From Novosphingobium jiangmenense (GTDB taxonomy: Bacteria > Pseudomonadota > Alphaproteobacteria > Sphingomonadales > Sphingomonadaceae), in NCBI RefSeq assembly GCF_015694345.1, contig NZ_JADQDC010000002.1:1-64000 (forward strand): DNA of 64,000 bases, read 5' to 3'. The notes beneath the pieces are model-generated. The model ran no database searches and was not told the DNA's origin. It saw nothing but the letters and a program-made list of their open reading frames with translations. Each line of letters opens with the position of its first letter. Position 1 is the first letter of the stretch. A program made the translations under genes and the position numbers. Shown in pieces: positions 52,072 through 61,270 of this stretch.

Positions 52072-53106
52072 TCAGCCGCCGCTGCTGGCCCGCACGACCA
52101 GCCGGGCGGGGAGGACGCGCGGATTGGGCGGCCGTCCTTCCACCTGCGCCAGCACGCATTCCACCAGCGCTTCGCCCGCCAGCCTGATATCCTGCATGAT
52201 CGTGGTCAATGGCGGGGAGGTGAATGCTGCGGCAGGAATGTCGTCAAATCCGACGACGGCAACGTCGCCCGGGACGGACAATCCAGCTTCGGCCAGAGCG
52301 CGCATTGCGCCGATGGCGATGAGGTCGCTGGCGGCGAAGATGGCATCGAAGGCGTTCCCTCGCGCGATCAGTTCGCGCGCGGCGCGGTAGCCGACTTCCT
52401 CTGAGGATACTGCATCGACAACCAGCGCCGGATCGGGTTGCAGGCCTGCGGTCGCAATGGCCTTGGCCAGACCTGCGTAGCGCTGCTCGAATTCAGGGTA
52501 GTGGGAATCGGCCTGCCCGAGGAACGCGATGCGCTTGCGCCCGCGCGCCAGCAGGTGTTCGCCTGCGAGCCGTCCGGCACCGAAGTTGTCGGAGCCAACT
52601 GTGGCGCCGATCGTTCCTTCATCGACCGATCCCCAGCGCACGAAATGGGTGCCCGATCTGATCAACTGGCGCAGGCGCGGCTCGTACGCGGTGTAGTCGC
52701 CATAACCGAGCAGGATCAGCCCATCGGCGCGGTGGCTGTCCTGATAGCGCTTGTGCCAGTCGTCATCGAGCTTCTGGAACGAGATCAGCAGGTCCAGCCC
52801 GCGATTGGCGCAATGGCGCGTGATCGAGCCGAGCATGGCAAGGAAAAACGGGTTGATGTTGGATTCGTCGGGCGTCGGGTCCTCGAAGAACAGCAGCGCC
52901 AGCGTGTTCGAGCGCTGCGAGCGCAGTGACGACGCATTCTTGTCGACGGTGTAGTTCAGCTGCCGCGCAATCGCCTCGATCTTCTGGCGGGTGGCGAGGC
53001 TGACCGATTTGCTGCCACGCAGCGCACGGCTCACCGTCGGCTGCGAAACGCCGGCGAGGTAGGCAATGTCGAAACTGGTTGGTTTATTGGAAGGCCTGCG
53101 CCCCAT
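52072..53106 (-). CDS. LacI-family regulator (sugar block 2)
   Basis: A 344-residue LacI/GalR regulator. The HTH is TSFDIAYLAGVSQPTVSRALRGSKSVSLATRQKI, with Gln-Pro at the specificity positions of the recognition helix, unlike Ala-Gly of the block 1 regulator. The hinge and effector domain follow (VDKNASSLRSQRSNTLALLFFED, VAVVGFDDIPAAAFTSPPLTTI). ATG 53106 gives the family length; an in-frame start at 53181 would add 25 unmatched residues. It is divergent from the TonB receptor at 53460 and probably binds motif 2 between them. Confidence 0.9.
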   Translation of the reverse strand: MGRRPSNKPTSFDIAYLAGVSQPTVSRALRGSKSVSLATRQKIEAIARQLNYTVDKNASSLRSQRSNTLALLFFEDPTPDESNINPFFLAMLGSITRHCANRGLDLLISFQKLDDDWHKRYQDSHRADGLILLGYGDYTAYEPRLRQLIRSGTHFVRWGSVDEGTIGATVGSDNFGAGRLAGEHLLARGRKRIAFLGQADSHYPEFEQRYAGLAKAIATAGLQPDPALVVDAVSSEEVGYRAARELIARGNAFDAIFAASDLIAIGAMRALAEAGLSVPGDVAVVGFDDIPAAAFTSPPLTTIMQDIRLAGEALVECVLAQVEGRPPNPRVLPARLVVRASSGG

Positions 53107-53459
53107 GTCCCCATCACTCCCACCGCCCGGTGTGGTCCCGTGGTCGGTCTCGCCGGAGTGTATGCGTGATGCGCGGCTCATGCAATGGCACCGCTCGGCC
53201 GTTGCCGTGAGCAGACCTGTTGCCCCGTGTTTTCAGGCCTTTGCTGCAGGTGCGGACCGTTGCCGGAAAGCATCATCTGAAACCAATCTCGGCCCGGTGA
53301 TACGCATAGTATACGTATGCCATATTCGTCATTCTTCATCGCCCCTTTAAACCGAAATGGAGCGGAAGGCCGGGATCAGCGGCAACCGCCGGAGTCGATC
53401 GAGCTTTTCGCACAAGGTTCAGGGCCGGAACGATCCGGCTTGGGGGAGTGAGTTTCAAC
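53107..53459. promoter_or_regulatory. divergent 353-base regulatory gap with motif 2 operator
   Basis: No convincing gene is present. GTATACGTATGC (53309-53320) matches GCATACGTATGC at 11 of 12 positions. It overlaps a wider inverted repeat GCATA-n7-TATGC (53304-53320) centred nearby. It is 140 bases before the receptor and 203 bases before the LacI start. GGGGGAG at 53442-53448 serves the receptor. Confidence 0.6.
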
Positions 53460-56180
53460 ATGGCAATTCGCACATTATCCGCTGCTGCGGGCGTATCGCT
53501 CGCCGCCATCACGGTCGCCCTCGCGGCAACCCCGGCCATGGCGCAGGACGCGGCAGCGGCACAGGATCAGGCCCAGGCAACCGAAGCCGCACCCGAAGGC
53601 CAGGAGCAGGCCATCGTCGTGACCGGCTTCCGCGCCGCGCTCGCAACGGCGGTCAACGTCAAGAAGACCTCGCCGGTCATCGTGGAATCGGTTTCCGCCG
53701 AAGACATCGGCCGTCTGCCCGATGCCTCGATCGGTGAATCGATCGCCCGCCTGCCGGGTCTCACCACGCAGCGCCTGTTCGGTCGCGCCAACTCCATCGC
53801 CATTCGCGGTTCGAGCGCCGACCTGTCCTCGACCACGCTGAACGGTCGCCCGCAGACTTCGACCGGCGAGCAGCGCAACGTCGAGTTCGACCAGTTCCCC
53901 TCGGAAATCGTCAGCCGCGTCGACGTCTACAAGACGCCGCAAGCCAACTTGGTCCACCAAGGTCTTGTCGGCACCGTCGACATCAAGACGATCCGTCCGC
54001 TCGAGTTCGGCAAGGGCCTGCTCTCGTTCGGCGGTCGCGGCACTTATGCCGATCTCGGCAAGGTCAACAAGGACAGCAACGAGTTCGGTTACCGCGCAAC
54101 GGCAACCTATGTCGGCCAGTTCATGGAAGACCGCCTCGGCGTCGCGCTTTCGGCTGCCTACACCGACGAGCCCTATCAGGCGCAGGAGTTCGAAGCCTGG
54201 GGCTATGCCGACGGTCCGAACAGCACCAAGATCATCGGCGGCATGAAGCCGTTCGGCGTTTCGACCCAGCTCAAGCGCCTCGGCATCCAGGGTACCGTGC
54301 AGTTCAAGCCGGTCGACGAACTGACGCTGACGGTTGACGGCTTCTACGGCAACTTCAAGGACAAGCAGATCAAGCGCGGGATCGAATTCCCGCTCGCCTG
54401 GAGCGGTGCGCAACTGTCGCCCACCGGCATCGAGACTTCGGGCAACCTGATCACCAAGGGCACGTTCTCGGGCGTCGAAGCCGTCGTCAACAATCACGGT
54501 TACGAGCGCAATTCGGACATCTTCTCGGGCGGCTTCAACGCGGCCTGGGCCGGTGAAGATGGCTGGTCGGCCTCGTTCGACTTCGGTTACTCGAAGACCG
54601 ACCGCAACGAACTCAGCCTAGAAACCAACGCCGGTACCGGCCCCGGCGGTGGCGTCGGTGCCACCGACACCCTGACCTTCGTCAGCGGCCCGACCGGCAC
54701 AAGCTTCACCAGCCACGTTCTCGACTACGGCAACTACAACACCATCGTCCTCACCGATCCGCTCGGTTGGGGTGGCGGTGCGCCGAAGGGGTCGCAGGAA
54801 GGCTACTACAACGACCGCATCATTGATGACGAGATCAAGAGCTTCCAGGTCGAAGTCGGCAAGGAACTCGAAGACAGCTTCCTCTCGAAGGTTACTGTCG
54901 GCACGGCTTATGTCGATCGCACCAAGGCCAAGACTCCGGAAGAGTACTTCCTCAACCTCGCTGGCGGCGCGAAGTCTCTGGTGGTGCCCGAGCAGTACCG
55001 CACCGGCGCTACCGACCTCTCCTTCATCGGCGCGGGTCCGATCATCGGCTACGATCCGTTCCGCATGGTCGAGGACGGCGTCTACGTGAAGACGCTCAAC
55101 GCCTCGAAGGACGTTCCGGCCAAGGCCTACTCGGTCACCGAGCGCGTGATGTCGATCTACCTGAAGGGCGATCTCAAGGCGACGTTTGGCGACGTCGAGA
55201 TGGACGGCAACATCGGCGTCCTCGCGCAGAACACCGAGCAGAAGTCACGCGGCTTCGTGAACCTCGCCGCCGCATCGCTGGTGCCGACCGTTCGCGGCGC
55301 CCGCTACTGGGACATCCTGCCGAGCCTCAACCTCAACTTCCGTATTCCGGGTGACTGGGTTGTCCGCTTCGCCGCGGCCCGCGAAATCCAGCGTCCGCGC
55401 TTCGAGGACATGAAGGTCAGCCTCGACTACAGCTACAACGTCAACAGCGGCGTGATCACCGGCAACGGCGGCAACCCGCAGTTGCGCCCGTACCGCGCCT
55501 GGGCGGCGGACCTGAACATCGAGAAGTACTTCGGTCGCAAGGGCTACATCGGCCTGCAGATGTTCTACAAGAAGCTGGACAACTACATCTACAAGGATGT
55601 CGTCCCCTACGACTACACGGGCCTGCCGATCGTCGCGCCCGTTCCGATCACCAACTACGTCGGCACGATCAACACGGCGGTCAATGGCACCGGCGGCAAG
55701 CTCTACGGTGTCGAACTAGCCGGCACCCTGCCGTTCGAGGTCATCACCCCGGCGCTCGAAGGGTTCGGCTTCACCGGCGGCCTTGGCTACACCAAGACCT
55801 CGATCAAGCCGGGTCCGAACGCCAATGCGATGGACCTGCCGGACTATTCGCGCTGGGTTGCCTCGGGCACGCTGTTCTTCGAGAAGGCCGGCTTCAACGC
55901 TCGCGTCTCGGCCCGTCACCGCTCGTCGTTCCAGGGCATCTTCGTCGGCTTCGGCGGTGAGCGTGAACTGCGCCGCGCGCTGAAGGAAACCATCGTCGAC
56001 GCCCAGGTCGGCTATGACTTCAAGGACACGAGCCCGCTGCACGGCCTGTCGCTGTTCGTCCAGGGCCAGAACCTGACCGACGAGCCGTTCGTCTCGGTGG
56101 ACAACGGAGCCCCGCTCCAGATCCGCAACTACCAGACCTATGGCCGCCGCTTCATGGCCGGGTTCAACTACAAGTTCTGA
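53460..56180 (+). CDS. TonB-dependent receptor (sugar block 2)
   Basis: A 906-residue outer-membrane receptor. Signal peptide MAIRTLSAAAGVSLAAITVALAATPAMAQ; then EQAIVVTGFRAALATAVNVKKTSPVIVESVSAEDIGRLPDASIGESIARLPGLTTQR, the typical plug of the alphaproteobacterial oligosaccharide receptors that resemble Caulobacter MalA. The barrel ends in RRFMAGFNYKF. GTG 53448 is a possible earlier start, but it abuts the Shine-Dalgarno. The neighbouring GH13/GH97 genes suggest maltodextrin or other alpha-glucans as ligand. Confidence 0.93.
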   Translation: MAIRTLSAAAGVSLAAITVALAATPAMAQDAAAAQDQAQATEAAPEGQEQAIVVTGFRAALATAVNVKKTSPVIVESVSAEDIGRLPDASIGESIARLPGLTTQRLFGRANSIAIRGSSADLSSTTLNGRPQTSTGEQRNVEFDQFPSEIVSRVDVYKTPQANLVHQGLVGTVDIKTIRPLEFGKGLLSFGGRGTYADLGKVNKDSNEFGYRATATYVGQFMEDRLGVALSAAYTDEPYQAQEFEAWGYADGPNSTKIIGGMKPFGVSTQLKRLGIQGTVQFKPVDELTLTVDGFYGNFKDKQIKRGIEFPLAWSGAQLSPTGIETSGNLITKGTFSGVEAVVNNHGYERNSDIFSGGFNAAWAGEDGWSASFDFGYSKTDRNELSLETNAGTGPGGGVGATDTLTFVSGPTGTSFTSHVLDYGNYNTIVLTDPLGWGGGAPKGSQEGYYNDRIIDDEIKSFQVEVGKELEDSFLSKVTVGTAYVDRTKAKTPEEYFLNLAGGAKSLVVPEQYRTGATDLSFIGAGPIIGYDPFRMVEDGVYVKTLNASKDVPAKAYSVTERVMSIYLKGDLKATFGDVEMDGNIGVLAQNTEQKSRGFVNLAAASLVPTVRGARYWDILPSLNLNFRIPGDWVVRFAAAREIQRPRFEDMKVSLDYSYNVNSGVITGNGGNPQLRPYRAWAADLNIEKYFGRKGYIGLQMFYKKLDNYIYKDVVPYDYTGLPIVAPVPITNYVGTINTAVNGTGGKLYGVELAGTLPFEVITPALEGFGFTGGLGYTKTSIKPGPNANAMDLPDYSRWVASGTLFFEKAGFNARVSARHRSSFQGIFVGFGGERELRRALKETIVDAQVGYDFKDTSPLHGLSLFVQGQNLTDEPFVSVDNGAPLQIRNYQTYGRRFMAGFNYKF

Positions 56181-56187
56181 TCCCTCC

Positions 56188-56216
56188 GGAGGGGGCGGCC
56201 TCATCCCGCCCCCTCC
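56188..56216 (+). other. perfect GC-rich hairpin after TonB receptor
   Basis: Arms GGAGGGGGCGG (56188-56198) and CCGCCCCCTCC (56206-56216) form 11 perfect pairs with a seven-base loop. No T tract follows. It lies eight bases after the receptor stop and before the halogenase, as expected for an mRNA-stabilising or attenuating structure. Confidence 0.6.
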
Positions 56217-56296
56217 ACCCTTCCGGGGGAAGAGAGACGTTGCCATAACGTGCCCGCAGAAGGCACTCTTCTATTTCGGACTGCGGGAGAACGGAC

Positions 56297-57823
56297 GTGC
56301 CAGCTTCACATCAGCGCAGGATCGTCATCGCAGGTGGTGGCACGGCGGGATGGATGACGGCAGCCGCCTTGTCCCGGCTCGCCTCGCCGCATTGGCAGAT
56401 CACCCTTGTCGAATCCGAGGATATCGGCACCGTGGGCGTGGGCGAAGCAACCATTCCGATGGTCCGCCTGTTCAACCAGACACTCGGTATCGACGAAGCC
56501 CAGTTCCTGCGCGAGACGCATGGCACCTGGAAGCTCGGCATCGCCTTCGAGGGCTGGGGCGGTTTCGACGATCGCTACATCCATGGCTTCGGCCTGACCG
56601 GGCGCAGCCTCGGCGTCTTGCCATTCCATCATTACTGGTTGCGCGGCCGTGCACAGGGCCTTGCCGGGCCGCTTGGCGAATTCGTGCTCAATGCTGTCGC
56701 CTGTGACAGCAACAAGTTTGCCCACATCGATCGGCCGCAGGGCAGTGCCCTGCCGCCAATGCCCTATGCCTACCATTTCGATGCCTCGCTCTATGCCGCG
56801 TTCCTGCGTCGCTATGCCGAAGCGCGCGGCGTTCGCCGGATCGAGGGACGCATCGTCGGATTTGATCGCGATGCCGCTAGCGGCGACCTCTCGGCCCTCA
56901 GGCTGGATCGCGGCGAGGTGATCGAAGCCGATCTTTTCGTCGATTGCTCGGGCTTCCGCAGCCTGCTGCTCGGGCAGGAAATGGGCGTGGAATATGTCGA
57001 CTGGAGCCATTGGCTGAAGTGCGATCGCGCAGTCGCTGTGCCCTGTGCGAGGGCCGAGCCGCTCGTTCCCTATACCCGTTCGATTGCCCAGCCTGCAGGC
57101 TGGTGCTGGCGGATACCGCTCCAGCACCGCACCGGCAACGGTCACGTCTTCTGCTCTGACATGATGAGCGAGGACGAAGCCACTGCGCGGCTCGTTGGCC
57201 GTCTCGACGGCGAGCAACTGGCAGACCCGCGCACGATCCGCTTCAAGGCCGGTAGGCGCGCAAAGTTCTGGGAACGCAACGTCGTGGCGGTGGGTCTGTC
57301 GTCGGGCTTCATCGAACCGCTCGAGTCAACCTCGATCCACCTGATCCAGACCGCAATCAGCCGCCTTGTCGACTTCCTTCCCAACGGCCCGGTGCAGGAC
57401 GCAGACCGCGATGCCTACAATCGCCTCGCGACTTTCGAGATCGAGCGCATCCGCGACTTCGTGATCCTCCATTACGTCGCCAATGGCAGGTACGGCGAAC
57501 CCTTCTGGGACTCTCTGCGGCAAATGGAAGCAGACGGGCAACTCCCCGAGGCCTTGGGCGAGCGTCTTGCCATGTTCCGCGCATCGGGCCGCGTCGTGCG
57601 CGAGCACGATGAACTGTTCGACGTGCCCGGTTGGGTCCAGGTCATGATCGGGCAGGGGGTGATGCCCGAGCGCTGGCACCCGCTGGCCGACCAGGTCGCT
57701 CCCGCAAGCCTCAAGGGCTTCCTCGATACCGTGCGCGGTGCATACGAAAAGGACGTTGCCCGAATGCCATCCCACGCCGAATACGTGGCTCACGTCTGCG
57801 GACAGGTGCCGGCACATGCGTAA
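56297..57823 (+). CDS. flavin-dependent (tryptophan-type) halogenase family protein, copy 2
   Basis: A 508-residue paralogue of the 45.3 kb protein. FAD motif [20 protein letters not shown]79 in HGTWKLGIAFEGWG sits at the catalytic Lys position; [17 protein letters not shown] (W269) is the WxWxIP motif; the C-terminus has [24 protein letters not shown]. It is clearly diverged from copy 1 but has the same place after a TonB receptor. The start is GTG 56297. Its 3' end overlaps the GH13 gene by eight bases, so it is part of the alpha-glucan operon. The natural substrate is unknown. Confidence 0.86.
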   Translation: MPASHQRRIVIAGGGTAGWMTAAALSRLASPHWQITLVESEDIGTVGVGEATIPMVRLFNQTLGIDEAQFLRETHGTWKLGIAFEGWGGFDDRYIHGFGLTGRSLGVLPFHHYWLRGRAQGLAGPLGEFVLNAVACDSNKFAHIDRPQGSALPPMPYAYHFDASLYAAFLRRYAEARGVRRIEGRIVGFDRDAASGDLSALRLDRGEVIEADLFVDCSGFRSLLLGQEMGVEYVDWSHWLKCDRAVAVPCARAEPLVPYTRSIAQPAGWCWRIPLQHRTGNGHVFCSDMMSEDEATARLVGRLDGEQLADPRTIRFKAGRRAKFWERNVVAVGLSSGFIEPLESTSIHLIQTAISRLVDFLPNGPVQDADRDAYNRLATFEIERIRDFVILHYVANGRYGEPFWDSLRQMEADGQLPEALGERLAMFRASGRVVREHDELFDVPGWVQVMIGQGVMPERWHPLADQVAPASLKGFLDTVRGAYEKDVARMPSHAEYVAHVCGQVPAHA

Positions 57824-59639
57824 GTTTCTCGGTTTCTCCCTGCTTTCGCTGCTCGCCGTACAGCCCGCCTTGGCCGATACGCCCTTGGCCGAGGTTAGGG
57901 CGCGTCCAGCGGCCGGGGAGACGATCTATTTCCTGCTACCCGATCGCTTCGAGAACGGCGACAAGCGCAACGACCGCGGCGGCCTGAAGGGTGACCGCTT
58001 CAAGACCGGCTTCGATCCTTCCGCCAAGGGCTTCTACCATGGCGGCGATCTGAAGGGGCTGACCGCGCGGCTCGATTATCTGCAAGGCCTCGGCGCAACC
58101 GCGATCTGGGTGGCACCGGTGTTCACGAACAAGCCGGTTCAGGGCGGTCCGGGCCTCGAGAGCGCCGGATACCATGGCTACTGGGTAACCGACTTCACCC
58201 GCGTCGATCCGCACTTCGGGACCAATGCCGAGTTCAAGGCTCTGGTCGACGCCGCCCACGCGCGGGGCATGAAAGTCTACATGGACATCATCGCCAACCA
58301 CACGGCGGACGTGATCCAGTACAAGGGTGGGCAATACACCTACCGGGATCGGGCCAACTGGCCGTACTCGCGCAAGGGTGGGTTGTACGGAAAGCCGATC
58401 AATCCCGGATTTGCCGGGGACGAGGATTCGAGCGCGGCGAACTTTGCCAAGCTGACCGATCCGGGGGCGGCATACGAACCGTTCGTGCCACCTGCCGAAG
58501 CACATGTGAAAGTGCCGGACTGGCTCAACGATCCGATTTACTACCATAACCGCGGCGACAGCACTTTCCGTGGCGAAAACAGCCGCTTTGGCGACTTCGC
58601 CGGTCTCGATGACCTGTTCACCGAACACCCGCGCGTCCGCGCCGGGATGATCGAAATCTATGCCGACTGGATCAAGCAGTACGGCATCGACGGCTATCGC
58701 ATAGATACCGCCAAGCATGTCGATCCGGGCTTCTGGCAAGCGTTCATCCCGGCAATGCTCGACACCGCCAAGCAGGCTGGCATCCCGAACTTCACCATCT
58801 TCGGTGAAGTGGCGAACGAGGGGCCTGATCCCGGCACCATCGCGCGTTACACCCGCCGAGACGGCTACCCGGCGGTACTCGATTTCGCATTCCAGGGTGC
58901 AGTTCGCGCGGTACTGGGGCAGGGCAAGGGCACGGAGGTTCTCGCCGACACCTTCGATGGCGACGTTCTCTACCAGGGTGGTGAAGAAGCAGTGCTGGCG
59001 ATGCCGACCTTCCTCGGCAATCACGACATGGGGCGCTTCTCCACGCTGCTCGCCAAGGACATGCCGGGGATTTCCGAGGCCGAACTGACGAGCCGCGTCG
59101 AACTGGCCCACGTCATGCTGCTGACCCTGCGGGGATCGCCGGTCATCTACTACGGCGACGAGCAGGGCTTCGTTGGCGATGGCAACGATCAGGATGCGCG
59201 CGAGGACATGTTCGCAAGCAAGGTCCTGAGTTACAACGACAACAGGCTTCTCGGCTCAACTTCCACCACTGCGGTGGCCAATTTCGATCCGGCCCATCCA
59301 TTCTACCGGCTGATTTCCGGCCTCGCGAAACTTCGCAAGGAACATCCGGCACTTGCGCGAGGACGCCAGATTACGCGAACGTATTCGGAGAAGCCCGGAC
59401 TGTTTTCGGTCTCCCGCTTCGATCCGGTTAGCGGTACCGAATATTTCATCGCCTTCAATACATCGGACAAGCCGATTTCCGTGCAAAGCGTGATCGGGAC
59501 GTCCGCAACAAGCCTTGAGACGCTTTACGGTCCTTGCCCGGCGCAGGTTTCCGCGCCCGGCAGCGTTACCGTGGAGCTACCCGCCTTCGGCAGCATGGTC
59601 TGCCGCCTCGCTCCCTCCCCGGAAAATACTGTTCGATGA
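57816..59639 (+). CDS. secreted GH13 alpha-amylase-family enzyme
   Basis: A 607-residue GH13 enzyme with signal peptide MRKFLGFSLLSLLAVQPALA. The TIM barrel has IYFLLPDRFENGD at strand 1, MDIIANHTADV, nucleophile D297 in GYRIDTAKHVD, acid/base E331 in TIFGEVANEG, and transition-state D404 in FLGNHDMGRF. The long N-terminal region resembles cyclomaltodextrinase/alpha-amylase subgroups of proteobacterial maltose loci. It likely cuts maltodextrins in the periplasm after the receptor imports them. ATG 57816 is inside the end of the halogenase gene; the 3' end overlaps the next GH13 by ATGA. Confidence 0.9.
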   Translation: MRKFLGFSLLSLLAVQPALADTPLAEVRARPAAGETIYFLLPDRFENGDKRNDRGGLKGDRFKTGFDPSAKGFYHGGDLKGLTARLDYLQGLGATAIWVAPVFTNKPVQGGPGLESAGYHGYWVTDFTRVDPHFGTNAEFKALVDAAHARGMKVYMDIIANHTADVIQYKGGQYTYRDRANWPYSRKGGLYGKPINPGFAGDEDSSAANFAKLTDPGAAYEPFVPPAEAHVKVPDWLNDPIYYHNRGDSTFRGENSRFGDFAGLDDLFTEHPRVRAGMIEIYADWIKQYGIDGYRIDTAKHVDPGFWQAFIPAMLDTAKQAGIPNFTIFGEVANEGPDPGTIARYTRRDGYPAVLDFAFQGAVRAVLGQGKGTEVLADTFDGDVLYQGGEEAVLAMPTFLGNHDMGRFSTLLAKDMPGISEAELTSRVELAHVMLLTLRGSPVIYYGDEQGFVGDGNDQDAREDMFASKVLSYNDNRLLGSTSTTAVANFDPAHPFYRLISGLAKLRKEHPALARGRQITRTYSEKPGLFSVSRFDPVSGTEYFIAFNTSDKPISVQSVIGTSATSLETLYGPCPAQVSAPGSVTVELPAFGSMVCRLAPSPENTVR

Positions 59640-61270
59640 AGACTTCAGAAGCCGTTCTTGCCACCCCCAAGCCAAAGGCCGAAGCGCCGTGGTGGCGGGG
59701 TGCCGCGATCTACCAGATCTATCCGCGCAGCTTCTGCGATTCCAACGGTGACGGGATCGGCGACCTGCCGGGCATTACCCAGCGTCTGGAGCATGTCGCC
59801 CGGCTTGGCGTCGATGCGATCTGGGTGTCGCCGTTCTTCAAGTCCCCGATGCGCGATTTCGGCTATGACGTGGCCGACTACTGCGATGTCGATCCGATCT
59901 TCGGCACGCTTGCCGATTTCGACGCCATGGTGAAGCGCGCGCACGAACTCGGGCTCAAGGTCACGATCGACCAGGTCTATGCCCATACCTCCGACCTGCA
60001 TCCATGGTTCGAGGAAAGCCGTCAGGACCAGCTGAACGACAAGGCCGACTGGTACGTCTGGGCCGATCCCAAGCCCGATGGCTCCCCGCCGTCCAACTGG
60101 CAGTCCGTCTTCGGCGGCCCGGCCTGGACCTGGGATGCGCGCCGCCGCCAATACTACCTGCACAACTTCCTTTCGAGCCAGCCTCAGGTCAACGCGCACA
60201 ATCCCGACGTTCAGGAAGCGTTGCTCGGCGTGATGCGTTTCTGGCTGGATCGCGGCGTGGACGGCTTCCGCCTCGATGCGCTCAACTTCCTGATGCACGA
60301 CCCGACGCTGCGTGACAATCCGCCCGCGCCCGACGACGGCCGCCGCAAGACGCGCCCGTTCGACTACCAGCTCAAGATCTACAACCAGTCGCACCCGGAC
60401 ATCCTCAAGTTCATCCAGCGCGCGCGGAAGCTGTGCGATGAATATGGCGCAGTGTTCACCGTCGCCGAAGTCGGGGGCGATCTGGCCGAGACCGAGATGA
60501 AGGCCTTCACTGCGGGCGAGGATCACCTCAATAGCGCCTACGGCTTCGACTTCCTCTACGCCGACAAGCTCACGCCCAAGTTCGTCGAGCAAGCGGTGGC
60601 CAAGTGGCCCGATGCCCCGGGCATTGGCTGGCCGAGCTGGGCCTTCGAGAACCATGACGCGCCCCGCGCGCTGTCCCGCTGGTGCCAGCCAGAAGATCGC
60701 GAGGCATTCGCGCGGCTGAAGGCGATGCTGTTCGCCTCGCTGCGTGGCAACATCATCGTCTATCAGGGCGAGGAACTGGGGCTGACGCAGGTCGATATCC
60801 CGTTCGAACAGCTGCAGGATCCCGAAGCGATCGCCAACTGGCCGCTGACGCTTTCGCGCGATGGTGCGCGCACGCCGATGCCGTGGCAGGTGCAGTCGGG
60901 CGAGGGAGGCTTCACCTCCGGCTCGCCATGGCTGCCTGTGGGCGAAGAGAACCTTGCGCGCGCAGTGGACCGGCAGGAAGCCGATCAGTCCTCATTGCTC
61001 AATCTCACGACAAAGCTGCTGAAGCTTCGCCGCGAGAATGACGCCCTCCGGCTTGGCACGTTCGAAGTGCTCCATGCAGACGAATGCCTACTTGCCATCC
61101 GTCGTCTTTCAGGTGAGCAATCGATTGCAGGCTTGTTCAACCTGTCCTCCGTCCCGGTGGTCTGGCCGCAAGGGCTGGTGCGGGAAGGAAAGGAAATCGC
61201 GTCGGTCAACGGCGCCACTGCTGGACAGTTGCCGCCATTCGGCGCGTTGCTGATCGAAGAGAGGATCTGA
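59636..61270 (+). CDS. GH13 alpha-glucosidase (oligo-1,6-glucosidase type)
   Basis: A 544-residue GH13 enzyme. WWRGAAIYQIYPRSFCDSNGDGIGDLPGI is the classical start; nucleophile D214 lies in GFRLDALNFL, acid/base E278 in FTVAEVGGD, and D341 in FENHDAPRA. There is no signal peptide, so it is probably cytoplasmic and splits terminal glucose from maltose and short maltodextrins. It overlaps the upstream GH13 by four bases and the GH97 gene by one. A 12-base palindrome GCAATCGATTGC identical to the motif 1 core lies at 61117-61128, 142 bases before GH97. Confidence 0.92.
   Translation: MKTSEAVLATPKPKAEAPWWRGAAIYQIYPRSFCDSNGDGIGDLPGITQRLEHVARLGVDAIWVSPFFKSPMRDFGYDVADYCDVDPIFGTLADFDAMVKRAHELGLKVTIDQVYAHTSDLHPWFEESRQDQLNDKADWYVWADPKPDGSPPSNWQSVFGGPAWTWDARRRQYYLHNFLSSQPQVNAHNPDVQEALLGVMRFWLDRGVDGFRLDALNFLMHDPTLRDNPPAPDDGRRKTRPFDYQLKIYNQSHPDILKFIQRARKLCDEYGAVFTVAEVGGDLAETEMKAFTAGEDHLNSAYGFDFLYADKLTPKFVEQAVAKWPDAPGIGWPSWAFENHDAPRALSRWCQPEDREAFARLKAMLFASLRGNIIVYQGEELGLTQVDIPFEQLQDPEAIANWPLTLSRDGARTPMPWQVQSGEGGFTSGSPWLPVGEENLARAVDRQEADQSSLLNLTTKLLKLRRENDALRLGTFEVLHADECLLAIRRLSGEQSIAGLFNLSSVPVVWPQGLVREGKEIASVNGATAGQLPPFGALLIEERI
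61117..61128. promoter_or_regulatory. motif 1 core palindrome within the GH13 alpha-glucosidase gene
   Basis: GCAATCGATTGC is a perfect palindrome matching the motif 1 core; with flanks AGCAATCGATTGCA it matches 13 of 14 positions. It lies 142 bases upstream of the GH97 start but inside the preceding gene, so it could be an internal operator for GH97 or chance. Confidence 0.35.
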
